This document shows positions 15,973-21,809 of a DNA stretch of 21,809 nucleotides, one piece after another; the stretch's first letter is position 1, and every line of letters starts with the position of its first letter. The stretch is from IMG/VR virus record IMGVR_UViG_3300044971_002036, positions 1-21,809 of that record. One strand, 5' to 3'. Below the pieces are notes generated by a model. That model saw only the letters and a list, made by a program, of their open reading frames with translations, made no database searches and was not told the origin of the DNA. The stretch comes from a virus. Position numbers and translations under genes: made by a program.

Positions 15973-16559
15973 CCGAAGACGAGATGAAGGCTGACTTGCA
16001 GGCACTGCTGGAGGAAACCACCTCTGTGCTTGGTGCCACAGATCAGACATACATTCAGTTCGTAAAGATGCTCCAAAAGAGCGGTCAACTATCCATACCC
16101 AATCGCCTTTTTGATGGACAGATGGTGTTCTTCAAATACGAGCCAGTCAGCGATTCTTTTGTTTCACGAAATACATATTACGATACATTCCCTTTGGTGT
16201 TGATAACGGATGTGTATAGAGGGGGATTTGAGGGAGTGAATCTGCACTTCATCGCACCAGATTTTAGAAAGTTCTTGTTTGACTCGGTGATGCGAGGTCT
16301 ACCGACAATAAAAGCAAACGAAGAGTGGCGAACTCGTCTGCGTGTAGACTACGACCGTTTGAATGCGCGAAGACAGTTCAAGTACTTCAAGCCGTGCTAC
16401 AGACGCTATCTGTGGAAAGGCATGAGACGGCGACCCGCAGTGGTTCCGTTCAGTCTGTGGGAAGACATGGTGGCATCCAACACTTCACGATTCAGCGGGG
16501 CAAAACCAGTAACGGTTTACCGAGACAGCAGAAGCCAAGTATTGCGGGGAGGCAGATAA
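15969..16559 (+). CDS. Conserved T4-like virion-associated protein of unknown function
   Basis: A 196-residue protein. ATG 15969 overlaps the gp4 stop (ATGA) and has AGGA eight bases upstream; a longer frame would lie inside gp4. I recall proteins with the same central pattern (DGQMVFFKYEP, then YYDTFPLVLI and GGFEGVNLHFIAPDFRKFL at about 69-112) next to tail genes in marine T4-like phages, always without a proven role. The C-terminal third is basic, with KYFKPCYRRYLWKGMRRRP and further arginines, which could contact DNA or the acidic lumen of the tube. It lacks membrane segments. It might be a head-tail connector or tail-completion factor, given gp4 and the tube-fold gene on either side. Confidence 0.7.
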   Translation: MTEDEMKADLQALLEETTSVLGATDQTYIQFVKMLQKSGQLSIPNRLFDGQMVFFKYEPVSDSFVSRNTYYDTFPLVLITDVYRGGFEGVNLHFIAPDFRKFLFDSVMRGLPTIKANEEWRTRLRVDYDRLNARRQFKYFKPCYRRYLWKGMRRRPAVVPFSLWEDMVASNTSRFSGAKPVTVYRDSRSQVLRGGR

Positions 16560-17273
16560 ATGGCATTCGTTCCGTCAAACATCAACGAACTCATAAACAG
16601 CATCACTCAAAGCGGATTGGCTTTCAGCAATCGCTATGAAGTGATGATCAACACGCCAGCAGGCTTCGGCACCACGAACATTCAGTTCATCAGGAATCTG
16701 ATGGTGCGGTGCGACTCCATCACCATACCTGGTCGCTCACTGTCAACCACGCCGTATCGCTTCTACGGTCCTGCGCGGAATATGCCGTATGAACCAATCT
16801 ACGCAGGAGAGATGACCCTATCCGTGATACTGTCTGCCGATCTGCGTGAGCGCAAGTTCTTTGAGGACTGGATGGATCTTGTGTGCAGCCGCTCCAACTA
16901 CAAGTTCGGATATTACGATGACTATGTGACAAACTTGGAAATAGCCGTGATGACGAGAGCAGATGATCCCGCCCACCGCTTCTATGTGGAAGAGGTGTAT
17001 CCAAAGGCTATCGGTGATCTGCAAGTGGCATACGACAAGGACAACGATTTCCTGAAGCAGGACATCACTCTTGCTTTCAGAAAATACACACCCGAATACA
17101 TTGGATTGGCTCGTCCGACTGCGGTGGCAGCAGAGGAGTTTGTCGGACCACCCGCTCCACAGCAGTTCCTCACATCAAACGGCGGACAGGTGAATCGGAT
17201 GGGTTACGATGGAACCGTGAATGGATTCTACGATCCTCAAAAAATGCAGTCCATAATGAACACTCCCCGCTGA
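16560..17273 (+). CDS. Tail-tube-fold protein (gp19/gp54 type)
   Basis: A 237-residue protein starting directly after the preceding TAA, with GGGGAGG eight bases ahead. The first 185 residues have the tube-protein pattern: NRYEVMINTP near 24, RCDSITIPGRSLSTTPYRFY near 50-69, GEMTLSVILSADLRERKFFE near 83-102, then EVYPKAIGDLQV and DITLAFRKYTP near 165-180. The last 50 residues are a loose glycine/asparagine-rich tail. T4 gp19 is the tube itself (163 residues); gp54 (320) has the same fold and starts the tube on gp48. With baseplate genes all round and no sheath gene beside it, a tube initiator or baseplate-proximal tube protein is more likely than the main tube protein, but I cannot decide. 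Confidence 0.78.
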   Translation: MAFVPSNINELINSITQSGLAFSNRYEVMINTPAGFGTTNIQFIRNLMVRCDSITIPGRSLSTTPYRFYGPARNMPYEPIYAGEMTLSVILSADLRERKFFEDWMDLVCSRSNYKFGYYDDYVTNLEIAVMTRADDPAHRFYVEEVYPKAIGDLQVAYDKDNDFLKQDITLAFRKYTPEYIGLARPTAVAAEEFVGPPAPQQFLTSNGGQVNRMGYDGTVNGFYDPQKMQSIMNTPR

Positions 17274-17276
17274 CGA

Positions 17277-17283
17277 CTAAATA
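17277..17283 (+). promoter_or_regulatory. Putative late promoter core CTAAATA ahead of gp26
   Basis: CTAAATA sits just after the stop of the tube-fold gene and ends 30 bases before ATG 17313. The same core and spacing occur ahead of other genes here. It would give a separate late message for gp26, its frameshift product and the tape-measure-like protein. Confidence 0.5.
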
Positions 17284-17312
17284 CATTTGACTCTGTTGAC
17301 TAAAGGATGAAT

Positions 17313-18023
17313 ATGAACACACTGAATCTGACGAATGCGGCTCTACCGCAGTACACCATGACGCTTCCCGTATCTGGCATCACCACGAAGTTCAGACCTT
17401 TCGTGGTAAAGGAAGAAAAGGTTCTGCTGGTTGCGCTGCAATCAAAAAGCATGAATCAGATAAACGATGCCATGCGGAATGTGATCCTAGCCTGCACGAA
17501 CAACTCCACGGACACCCGCAGGCTGTGCGTGGCTGACGCAGAGTACGCCTTCCTGCAAATACGATCAAAGTCAGTGGGCGAAGAGGTAAAGCCGCAAGTG
17601 GTGTGTGCAAAGTGCGGCAAGGACACCTCAATCAAGATCCGTCTTGATGAAGTCACCATCAAGCAACGAGAAAAGACAGCAGTGGACGGCACGGTGGTGA
17701 TCACCGACAATCTGTCGCTTGTGCTGCGGTATCCGTCCATACACGACATCAATCACGATGAGAACGAGGTGGAAATTGCTTTTGATCTCGCAAATAAGTG
17801 CATTGAGTCCGTGATACTGAACGATCAGGTTCACGAAACAAAGGACATCAATCCGCAAGAACTGTCAAACTTCGTGGACAATATGCTGCCTGATCAGTTT
17901 GCCAAGATCATGGACTACTTGCAATCCGCACCCGAACTACACTATGAGTTCAAGTACACCTGTCCGCACTGCAAGACACCCGCGAAAGCGGAACTGAAGA
18001 GCGTGTCTGATTTTTTTCAATAG
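17313..18023 (+). CDS. 26: Baseplate hub assembly protein gp26 (short, unshifted product)
   Basis: A 236-residue protein of the T4 gp26-type baseplate family. ATG 17313 has AAAGG six bases ahead; the ATG six bases earlier abuts that site and is less likely. Family patterns are RPFVVKEEKVLLVALQS near 28-44, DAEYAFLQIRSKSVGEEV near 75-92, and VLRYPS in the middle. Two CxxC pairs (C98/C101 and C217/C220) look like a zinc ribbon. gp26 is needed to assemble the hub and is not known as a main part of the finished tail. The frame ends GAT TTT TTT CAA TAG, placing a slippery T run directly before the stop. A -1 shift adds 62 residues (297 in total). The next gene is tape-measure-like, so a chaperone role is attractive. 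Confidence 0.9.
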   Translation: MNTLNLTNAALPQYTMTLPVSGITTKFRPFVVKEEKVLLVALQSKSMNQINDAMRNVILACTNNSTDTRRLCVADAEYAFLQIRSKSVGEEVKPQVVCAKCGKDTSIKIRLDEVTIKQREKTAVDGTVVITDNLSLVLRYPSIHDINHDENEVEIAFDLANKCIESVILNDQVHETKDINPQELSNFVDNMLPDQFAKIMDYLQSAPELHYEFKYTCPHCKTPAKAELKSVSDFFQ

Positions 18024-18048
18024 CCCTCTGTCACAATGACTTGGGGGC
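18011..18048 (+). promoter_or_regulatory. Predicted programmed -1 ribosomal frameshift signal
   Basis: The slippery heptamer T_TTT_TTT (18011-18017) lies in phase with the gp26 codons, so both Phe tRNAs re-pair perfectly after a -1 slip. A five-base spacer follows, then a stem-loop at 18023-18048. Its outer stem GCCCTC/GGGGGC has one G-U pair; an internal loop of U29 against U41-U42 comes next, then the inner stem GTCA/TGAC closes a CAA loop. The gp26 stop TAG (18021-18023) lies at the base of the stem. Slippery run, spacer and stem are all seen in the sequence; recoding is inferred. Confidence 0.75.
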
Positions 18049-18205
18049 ATTCTACCAACTAAACTTCAACCTCATGCAGCACCACGGGTACTCCCTTGCC
18101 GAAGTAGAGGGGATGATGCCTTGGGAACGAGAGGTATACATACAAATGCTGATTGCTCATCTGAAAAAAGAACGGGAGCAAGTCAGCGGAAAACGACAAC
18201 TGTGA
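18011..18205 (+). CDS. 62-residue frameshift extension of gp26 (position of T4 gene 51)
   Basis: This frame opens after a TGA at 18008 and ends at TGA 18203-18205. After the -1 slip it adds 62 residues, beginning SIALCHNDLG and including FYQLNFNLMQ, YSLAEVEGMM and PWEREVYIQML. The sequence is clearly protein-like: amphipathic helices and a charged KKEREQ end, as in small proteins I recall beside gp26 in marine T4-like phages. There is no ATG before the internal Met at 18074, no ribosome site before that or before the TTG at 18041, and the residues ahead of both look native. Fusion through the T run is therefore the simplest way to make it. The alternatives are a coupled non-ATG start or a lost T in the assembly: eight Ts would fuse the frames outright. 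Confidence 0.75.
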   Translation, partial: FFSIALCHNDLGAFYQLNFNLMQHHGYSLAEVEGMMPWEREVYIQMLIAHLKKEREQVSGKRQL

Positions 18206-18234
18206 CCTATTTAAGATGAGCCTACGGGGGAGAA

Positions 18235-20244
18235 ATGGCTAAAAAGGTCACCAATGCAGAATATCGAAGAATGATGTCTGCCCGCCAAGAGCGGATCGGC
18301 GGTCGCTTTGGTGCGCTCAAGCCTGAATTCAAAGCACCACAGCAACCACCAATACAAACGGGAAACGCTCCCGCAACAGACGCAGCCGTAGCACAGCAAA
18401 TCGGATTACTGCAAGCACTTATCCGTCAACGGAAGTCGATGGGCATGGAAACTTCCGAACTTGAAAATTATGTCATTGGAACTGCCGACAAGCAGGGTGT
18501 GCGTTCCGTGGTAGAAAGGTTCATATCCGAAAATCGCCAAAAGTTCGATCAAGACGATCCTGCTGGAGCAGCCGCGTATCAGTTAATGAAAGAAGCGGTT
18601 GTCCTATCCGAAGGCTCGCTAAAAGCGTCTATGGAAGACGCAAAAATGATATACTCTAGGCTGCGGTTTATTCGTGAACTTGCAAAAAAGACAGAGGGCG
18701 AACAATCTGATATTGCCACCAAACTAGATGAAATCATCAAGCCCGTAGAAGATCAACTCAAAAAGAGAACATCGTTTGGCGAATTCTTGAAAGAAAAAGC
18801 ACAGTCATTCAAAAAAACCTTGCCAGAGAGATTGGCTGCAAAGGTTCCTGTGATTGGCGGACTGCTCAGTGGGTTCTTGAAAGATCGCAGAGAAACACTA
18901 GAAGACATCGAAAAGTATTCAGGATCTCTCCAAGAAACAATTTCCCGACGCGGAAGAAAAACAAGCGAACTGGACATTGATGATTTGGGCGGTGGTAGCG
19001 GCAGGGGTATGGCTGCAAGACTCGGCGGCACCCGTGCATCAGACATTCCAGGTCTTGACCTTAGTGGTGCAGGAAAGGGCGTACCGTCCACACTTGGTGC
19101 CATACACAAAGAGATCACTAAAATCCGCACGATGCTGGAGAGCAGGTTCTCACCAGAAAGCGATTCTTCAGAACTGAAGGCTCGTGAGGCAGAACTTGAG
19201 GGCAAGGGTGCAGGAATAGTCAAGAAGGCTATAGGTGGAAAAGACGGAGAGAAGAAGGGCGGGATACTGTCGTCCATTCTTGGAACCGTAAAAGACTTCT
19301 TGGGAAGCACGATTTCCACCATGCTTGGATCTGGTGTTGGTAAACGAGTAATGTCAATGGCAGGAGGCGCAGCGCGGCTTGCTGGTTCTGCCGTGCGTGG
19401 AACAGGGGGACTCATCTCTTCGGGTGTGAAGGCAGTCGGCGGGTTTGCTGCAAAAGCAGGATCCGCGATTGCAAACACGGGTGTAGGCAAAGCCGTTGGT
19501 AGCGCAGCATCAAAGGCAGGTGGATTCTTCGGCAATATGTTCGGCAAAGCCAAGGATATTGTCGGAAGCCTGAATCCTGTGAAAGCACTCAGCAGCGGAA
19601 TAAAGTCCAGTGCAGGAAAGATTGCAAAGTCTCTCGTCAGCATTCCTGGTTTGGGCGCACTCATCAACACTGCTATAGGTGCGCTTAATATTGGATACAT
19701 AAAGAATGATCCAAACCTGTCTACTGATCAGAAGAAAGAACAGATCGGAAGAACACTTGTAGGAACCCTTGGTTCTGTACTCGGTGGACTTGGTGGTGGT
19801 GCGCTTGGCACCGCACTCGGACCGCTTGGCACGATTGCAGGCAGCATCGGTGGCTCGTATCTCGGAGAACTCGTTGCGAACTCTATCGCTGATGCGATTG
19901 GACCAAAGGGAATATACGACTTGGTTGAATCCATTCCTGGCGTTGGTTCGCTTATCTCGGTGGAAGACACCAAGGCAGCAGAAGAGGCTGCAAAGATCAC
20001 CGCTCCTGCTTCACCGAACACCACGGTAGGCAAGATGGTGTCGCAGTATTCCGCAGAGCAAAGCGCACTCGGTGCTGCAAAGGCAGAGGCAGCGGCGGGG
20101 ACAGCGACCGCAGCACCCACGGTGAACAACTCCGCAGTGAACACTCGCGTGAGCAACATCACGAACAACTTCAACGATGACCTGAAGATTCGCAACAACG
20201 AACCCACGCTGAAGACCATGCAGTTCAGAACGGTTCAGATGTAA
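18235..20244 (+). CDS. Putative tail tape-measure protein (gp29-position)
   Basis: A 669-residue protein with GGGGGAG just ahead of the ATG (short spacing). Residues 1-60 are basic and disordered; about 60-240 are helical with heptad-like parts (IGLLQALIRQRKS, KLDEIIKPVEDQLKKR). Several Gly/Ala-rich hydrophobic segments follow: near 200 (VPVIGGLLSGFL), 340-365, about 470-490 (SIPGLGALINTAIGALNIGY) and 500-555, a long run with GGLGGGALGTALG. The C-terminus (NNFNDDLKIRNNEPTLK) is polar. Helical body plus membrane-seeking segments, and the place directly after the frameshift pair, fit a tape measure that sets tail length and may help DNA cross the inner membrane. T4 gp29 has 590 residues, a similar size. 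I see no direct sequence match to gp29. Confidence 0.68.
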   Translation: MAKKVTNAEYRRMMSARQERIGGRFGALKPEFKAPQQPPIQTGNAPATDAAVAQQIGLLQALIRQRKSMGMETSELENYVIGTADKQGVRSVVERFISENRQKFDQDDPAGAAAYQLMKEAVVLSEGSLKASMEDAKMIYSRLRFIRELAKKTEGEQSDIATKLDEIIKPVEDQLKKRTSFGEFLKEKAQSFKKTLPERLAAKVPVIGGLLSGFLKDRRETLEDIEKYSGSLQETISRRGRKTSELDIDDLGGGSGRGMAARLGGTRASDIPGLDLSGAGKGVPSTLGAIHKEITKIRTMLESRFSPESDSSELKAREAELEGKGAGIVKKAIGGKDGEKKGGILSSILGTVKDFLGSTISTMLGSGVGKRVMSMAGGAARLAGSAVRGTGGLISSGVKAVGGFAAKAGSAIANTGVGKAVGSAASKAGGFFGNMFGKAKDIVGSLNPVKALSSGIKSSAGKIAKSLVSIPGLGALINTAIGALNIGYIKNDPNLSTDQKKEQIGRTLVGTLGSVLGGLGGGALGTALGPLGTIAGSIGGSYLGELVANSIADAIGPKGIYDLVESIPGVGSLISVEDTKAAEEAAKITAPASPNTTVGKMVSQYSAEQSALGAAKAEAAAGTATAAPTVNNSAVNTRVSNITNNFNDDLKIRNNEPTLKTMQFRTVQM

Positions 20245-20271
20245 AAGAAAAAGGCGCACTTTCGTGCGCCT
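20244..20271. terminator. Bidirectional intrinsic terminator between convergent operons
   Basis: An eight-base perfect inverted repeat AGGCGCAC / GTGCGCCT (20252-20259 and 20264-20271) closes a four-base loop. Read on the minus strand the loop is GAAA and the stem is followed by TTTTTCTTTT, a classic terminator for the gp32 message. Read on the plus strand it follows the tape-measure gene with only a weak CTCTCT tail. Confidence 0.88.
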
Positions 20272-20294
20272 CTCTCTGCGAAACCGAAGGGGAT

Positions 20295-21236
20295 TTAGTC
20301 TTCGCTTGCCAACTTCTCAAAGTAGGACAGAGCGTCTTCCGTGTCATCGTCATCGGTCTTGACGGCTTCCTTCACGGGAGCAGGCTTCTTTGCGGGTGGA
20401 GGAGTGGATGGCTTACGCACAGGAGCAGAGTCCTCGTCATCAAACGCAGCCTTCTCCGCGCCACCCTTCGCAACCGCGTCCGATGCAGTTGCGCGGATGT
20501 TACCACCAAGAACCTGTTCAAGACGAGCCTTCAGTTCGTCATAGGACTTGAAGTTCTTCGGATCGGTGAACTCCTTCAGGGAGTGCTGCGTCTTCCACAT
20601 CTTCTCAAGCGCAGAGTCATCACCACCAAGCAGGGCTGACGGAGCAGCAAACTCGCTCTTGTCAAAGTTTGCGTAGCCATCCACCTGACGGATCTTCAAC
20701 TTGAAGTTTGCTCCACCCCAAAAGTCAAAGGGGTTCATCGGCTTCTCGTCTTGAAACTCGGGGTTCATCGCACCCTGAATCTTCTCAAAAATCTTCTTGC
20801 CGTACTTGAACAGGAAAACCTTGCCCTCGTTCTCGGGGTGCTTGGGGTCGCTGACCACAAGCACATTGCTGATGTACGACAGTCGCCGCTTGCGATCACG
20901 GGCAATCGCCTTGTCCTTGTCGGAACCGCTCTCCCACAGGAGGTTGTTCATCTCGGACACGGGATCCTTCAGCCCAATCGTGGTGAGCGAGTTCTCAATG
21001 TACCAACCACCTGGTCCACGGAAACCGTGGCTCCACACACGCGCCCACGGCAGATCCTCGCCATCGGGTGCGGGAAGGAAGCGAATCTCCGCGTAGCCAT
21101 TGCCTGTCTTGTCTGTTTCCGCCTTCCAAAAGCGGTCATCCTTGTAAGACTCGGACTTCTTCGCCATCTTGTCCATTTCGGATGCGAGAGTCTGATACGA
21201 GTTCTTGGAAGCGGACTTGAGGTCTTTGAATCCCAT
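20295..21236 (-). CDS. 32: Single-stranded DNA-binding protein gp32
   Basis: A 313-residue protein; T4 gp32 has 301. It coats single-stranded DNA in replication, recombination and repair and recruits partners through its acidic tail. ATG 21236 has AAGGAG seven bases ahead; a longer frame from a TTG would cover the leader. Residues 1-20 are the basic cooperativity region. The OB-fold core is visible (NGYAEIRFLPAPDGEDLPWA near 47-66, NVLVVSDPKHPENEGKVFLF near 124-143, FKLKIRQVDGYANFDKSEF near 180-198). The linker is Pro/Ala/Lys-rich, and the end (DDDDTEDALSYFEKLASED) is the acidic tail. The protein has no cysteine at all, so the T4 zinc site (one His, three Cys) is absent. It has its own sigma70 promoter and terminator. 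Confidence 0.95.
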   Translation of the reverse strand: MGFKDLKSASKNSYQTLASEMDKMAKKSESYKDDRFWKAETDKTGNGYAEIRFLPAPDGEDLPWARVWSHGFRGPGGWYIENSLTTIGLKDPVSEMNNLLWESGSDKDKAIARDRKRRLSYISNVLVVSDPKHPENEGKVFLFKYGKKIFEKIQGAMNPEFQDEKPMNPFDFWGGANFKLKIRQVDGYANFDKSEFAAPSALLGGDDSALEKMWKTQHSLKEFTDPKNFKSYDELKARLEQVLGGNIRATASDAVAKGGAEKAAFDDEDSAPVRKPSTPPPAKKPAPVKEAVKTDDDDTEDALSYFEKLASED

Positions 21237-21253
21237 TGCGTGTCTCCTTGTTG

Positions 21254-21270
21254 TGTACGGTATGTACGGT
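21254..21270 (-). repeat. Tandem 8-base repeat ACCGTACA in the gp32 leader
   Basis: Two copies of ACCGTACA with a nine-base period lie about 20-35 bases ahead of the gp32 ATG, directly before its ribosome site. T4 gp32 represses its own translation by binding an unstructured leader; a repeat here could serve as such an operator, but this is inference. Confidence 0.5.
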
Positions 21271-21315
21271 GTATGAAGTGTGTGTGACAAACAGTTCAGT
21301 CACGACTATGTAGAC

Positions 21316-21343
21316 AGTATAGCAGAGGTCTGCTGCGTGTCAA
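21316..21343 (-). promoter_or_regulatory. Near-consensus sigma70 promoter for gp32
   Basis: The minus strand has TTGACA (21338-21343), 16 bases, then TATACT (21316-21321): six of six and five of six consensus bases. The -35 box overlaps the gp33 stop codon. The predicted start near 21309 gives a leader of about 73 bases ahead of gp32. This would allow expression by unmodified host polymerase early in infection, unlike the late-type motifs of the tail operons. Confidence 0.8.
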
Positions 21344-21555
21344 ACAGGAAGTCGCGTTTTCTTCGGGAGCAGATTAAGTTCCTGCCCTTCAGCCTTGATT
21401 TTTTCAATGATGGGCTTGCTGAGGAATTTCGCGGCGACCTGTGGTTCAATACCGAACCGCTCGCACACCGCCAGCACAGCGTCAATATACGAAACTTCGT
21501 ACTTCTTTACATGATTCTCTACTTCACGGGGGAATCGTAGATTGTTGATGTCCAT
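21340..21555 (-). CDS. 33: Late-transcription co-activator gp33
   Basis: A 71-residue protein; T4 gp33 has 112. In T4, gp33 bridges the RNA polymerase beta-flap and the sliding clamp gp45 to activate late promoters with gp55. The family pattern is visible: VSYIDAVLAVCERFGIEP in the middle, then FLSKPIIEKIKAEGQELNLL, and the short end KKTRLPV that resembles the clamp-binding tail. I chose ATG 21555 because AAGG lies five bases ahead and the CTAAATA motif is 39 bases upstream. An in-frame ATG at 21582 (80 residues) has no ribosome site and would be almost leaderless from that motif. The gene's stop overlaps the gp32 promoter. Confidence 0.85.
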   Translation of the reverse strand: MDINNLRFPREVENHVKKYEVSYIDAVLAVCERFGIEPQVAAKFLSKPIIEKIKAEGQELNLLPKKTRLPV

Positions 21556-21593
21556 GTCAGCCTTACTTTCGGAAATATACATAGGTAGTACTC

Positions 21594-21600
21594 TATTTAG
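21594..21600 (-). promoter_or_regulatory. Putative late promoter core CTAAATA ahead of gp33
   Basis: The minus strand reads CTAAATA, 39 bases before the preferred gp33 ATG. If it is a gp33-dependent promoter, gp33 would boost its own expression. It matches the cores ahead of gp26 and of the 8391 gene. Confidence 0.42.
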
Positions 21601-21639
21601 AAACGGATCAGCCCAAGACCCTGCACAGCGGAGAATCAA

Positions 21640-21809
21640 ATGGGAGCAACCAGCGACAACTATCAGATTGTTACCAGTGGGATTACTTATACCATAGCCA
21701 GCGATTATGTCAAGCCCACTGGTGGTGAAACTGCTCACTTTCAGTTGGTGAAGGTTGCCTACGGTGCAGACAATACCGCGAACTATGTCAGCAACAGCAC
21801 ACCGCTTCC
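21640..21809 (+). CDS. Putative virion structural protein, N-terminal part (cut by right edge)
   Basis: An open frame begins at ATG 21640 with GGAG six bases ahead and runs 56 codons to the window end without a stop. The visible part (ITYTIASDYVKPTGGETAHF at about 15-34, then QLVKVAYG and a PLP near the edge) resembles the start of many phage structural proteins that read H-(F/Y)-Q-x-V-K and a proline-rich turn. It is beta-strand-rich with no signal peptide. It diverges from gp33, from which it is separated by 84 bases. No convincing plus-strand promoter is visible in that gap. The assignment is a pattern impression only. Confidence 0.6.
   Translation, partial: MGATSDNYQIVTSGITYTIASDYVKPTGGETAHFQLVKVAYGADNTANYVSNSTPL

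Noticed and set aside
18206-18215. TAAATA on the minus strand (CTTAAATAGG) just before the tape-measure-like gene
   Set aside because: It points backwards into gp26 with no minus-strand gene to serve. Antisense transcription is conceivable, but chance is simpler.
18753-19700. A 315-codon open frame on the minus strand opposite the tape-measure-like gene
   Set aside because: It is the shadow of a Gly/Ala-rich plus-strand gene: the product is Pro/Ser/Ala-rich with no domain pattern, and it has no ribosome site. The plus-strand gene explains the region.
21237-21290. Longer gp32 starting at a TTG in the leader
   Set aside because: The added 18 residues are low-complexity leader, and ATG 21236 has AAGGAG at ideal spacing.

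Overview
The window is a stretch of a T4-type myovirus genome: a virion assembly (baseplate and tail) module followed by two replication/transcription genes. The assignment rests on recognisable T4-like proteins in T4-like company: gp6, gp25, gp53, gp5, gp27-like, gp48, gp4, a tube-fold protein, gp26, gp32 and gp33. The style resembles marine and freshwater T4-like phages of the cyanophage/pelagiphage/roseophage kind. The gp5 is short and lacks lysozyme, one large LamG-type protein takes the place of the T4 gp7-gp12 series, and gp32 has no cysteine. The host cannot be read from the sequence. No tRNA, IS element, CRISPR array or integrase was seen, and no stretch over 300 bases lacks a gene.

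Layout. (1) 15494 down to position 1, minus strand: one tightly packed late operon, in order of transcription gp48 (tube cap), gp53 (wedge), gp27-like hub, gp5 spike, a 69-aa TTG-started small protein, a PAAR tip protein with a large enzyme-like body, an unknown structural-type protein, a one-pass membrane protein with a GAF-like domain, gp25, gp6, and a protein of at least 1570 residues with LamG-type modules that runs off the left edge. Neighbouring genes mostly overlap by 1-4 bases. (2) 15532-20244, plus strand, divergent from a 37-bp gap: gp4, a conserved unknown, a tube-fold protein, gp26, a 62-codon reading frame without a start signal, and a tape-measure-like protein. (3) 20252-20271: a hairpin terminator between convergent operons. 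(4) Minus strand again: gp32 (21236-20295) with its own near-consensus sigma70 promoter, preceded by gp33 (21555-21340). (5) 21640 to the right edge: start of a plus-strand gene of virion-protein type.

The main observation is at 18011-18048. The gp26 frame ends GAT TTT TTT CAA TAG. The run T_TTT_TTT is a perfect -1 slippery heptamer. Five bases after it a two-part stem-loop begins (18023-18048). A -1 slip joins gp26 to a well-formed 62-residue extension that has no ATG and no Shine-Dalgarno sequence of its own. The tape-measure-like gene follows directly. This is the layout of the frameshifted tail assembly chaperones (lambda G/GT and relatives) of other tailed phages, here at T4 gene 26, with the extension in the place of T4 gene 51.

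Other points: a PAAR spike tip carrying a roughly 570-residue enzyme-like domain while gp5 lacks its lysozyme; a glycine-zipper insertion in the gp48 tube cap; a membrane-anchored GAF-like protein inside a baseplate operon; and a TAAATA motif, like the T4 late promoter core, 24-39 bases ahead of four genes, one of them the gp33 late-transcription co-activator.
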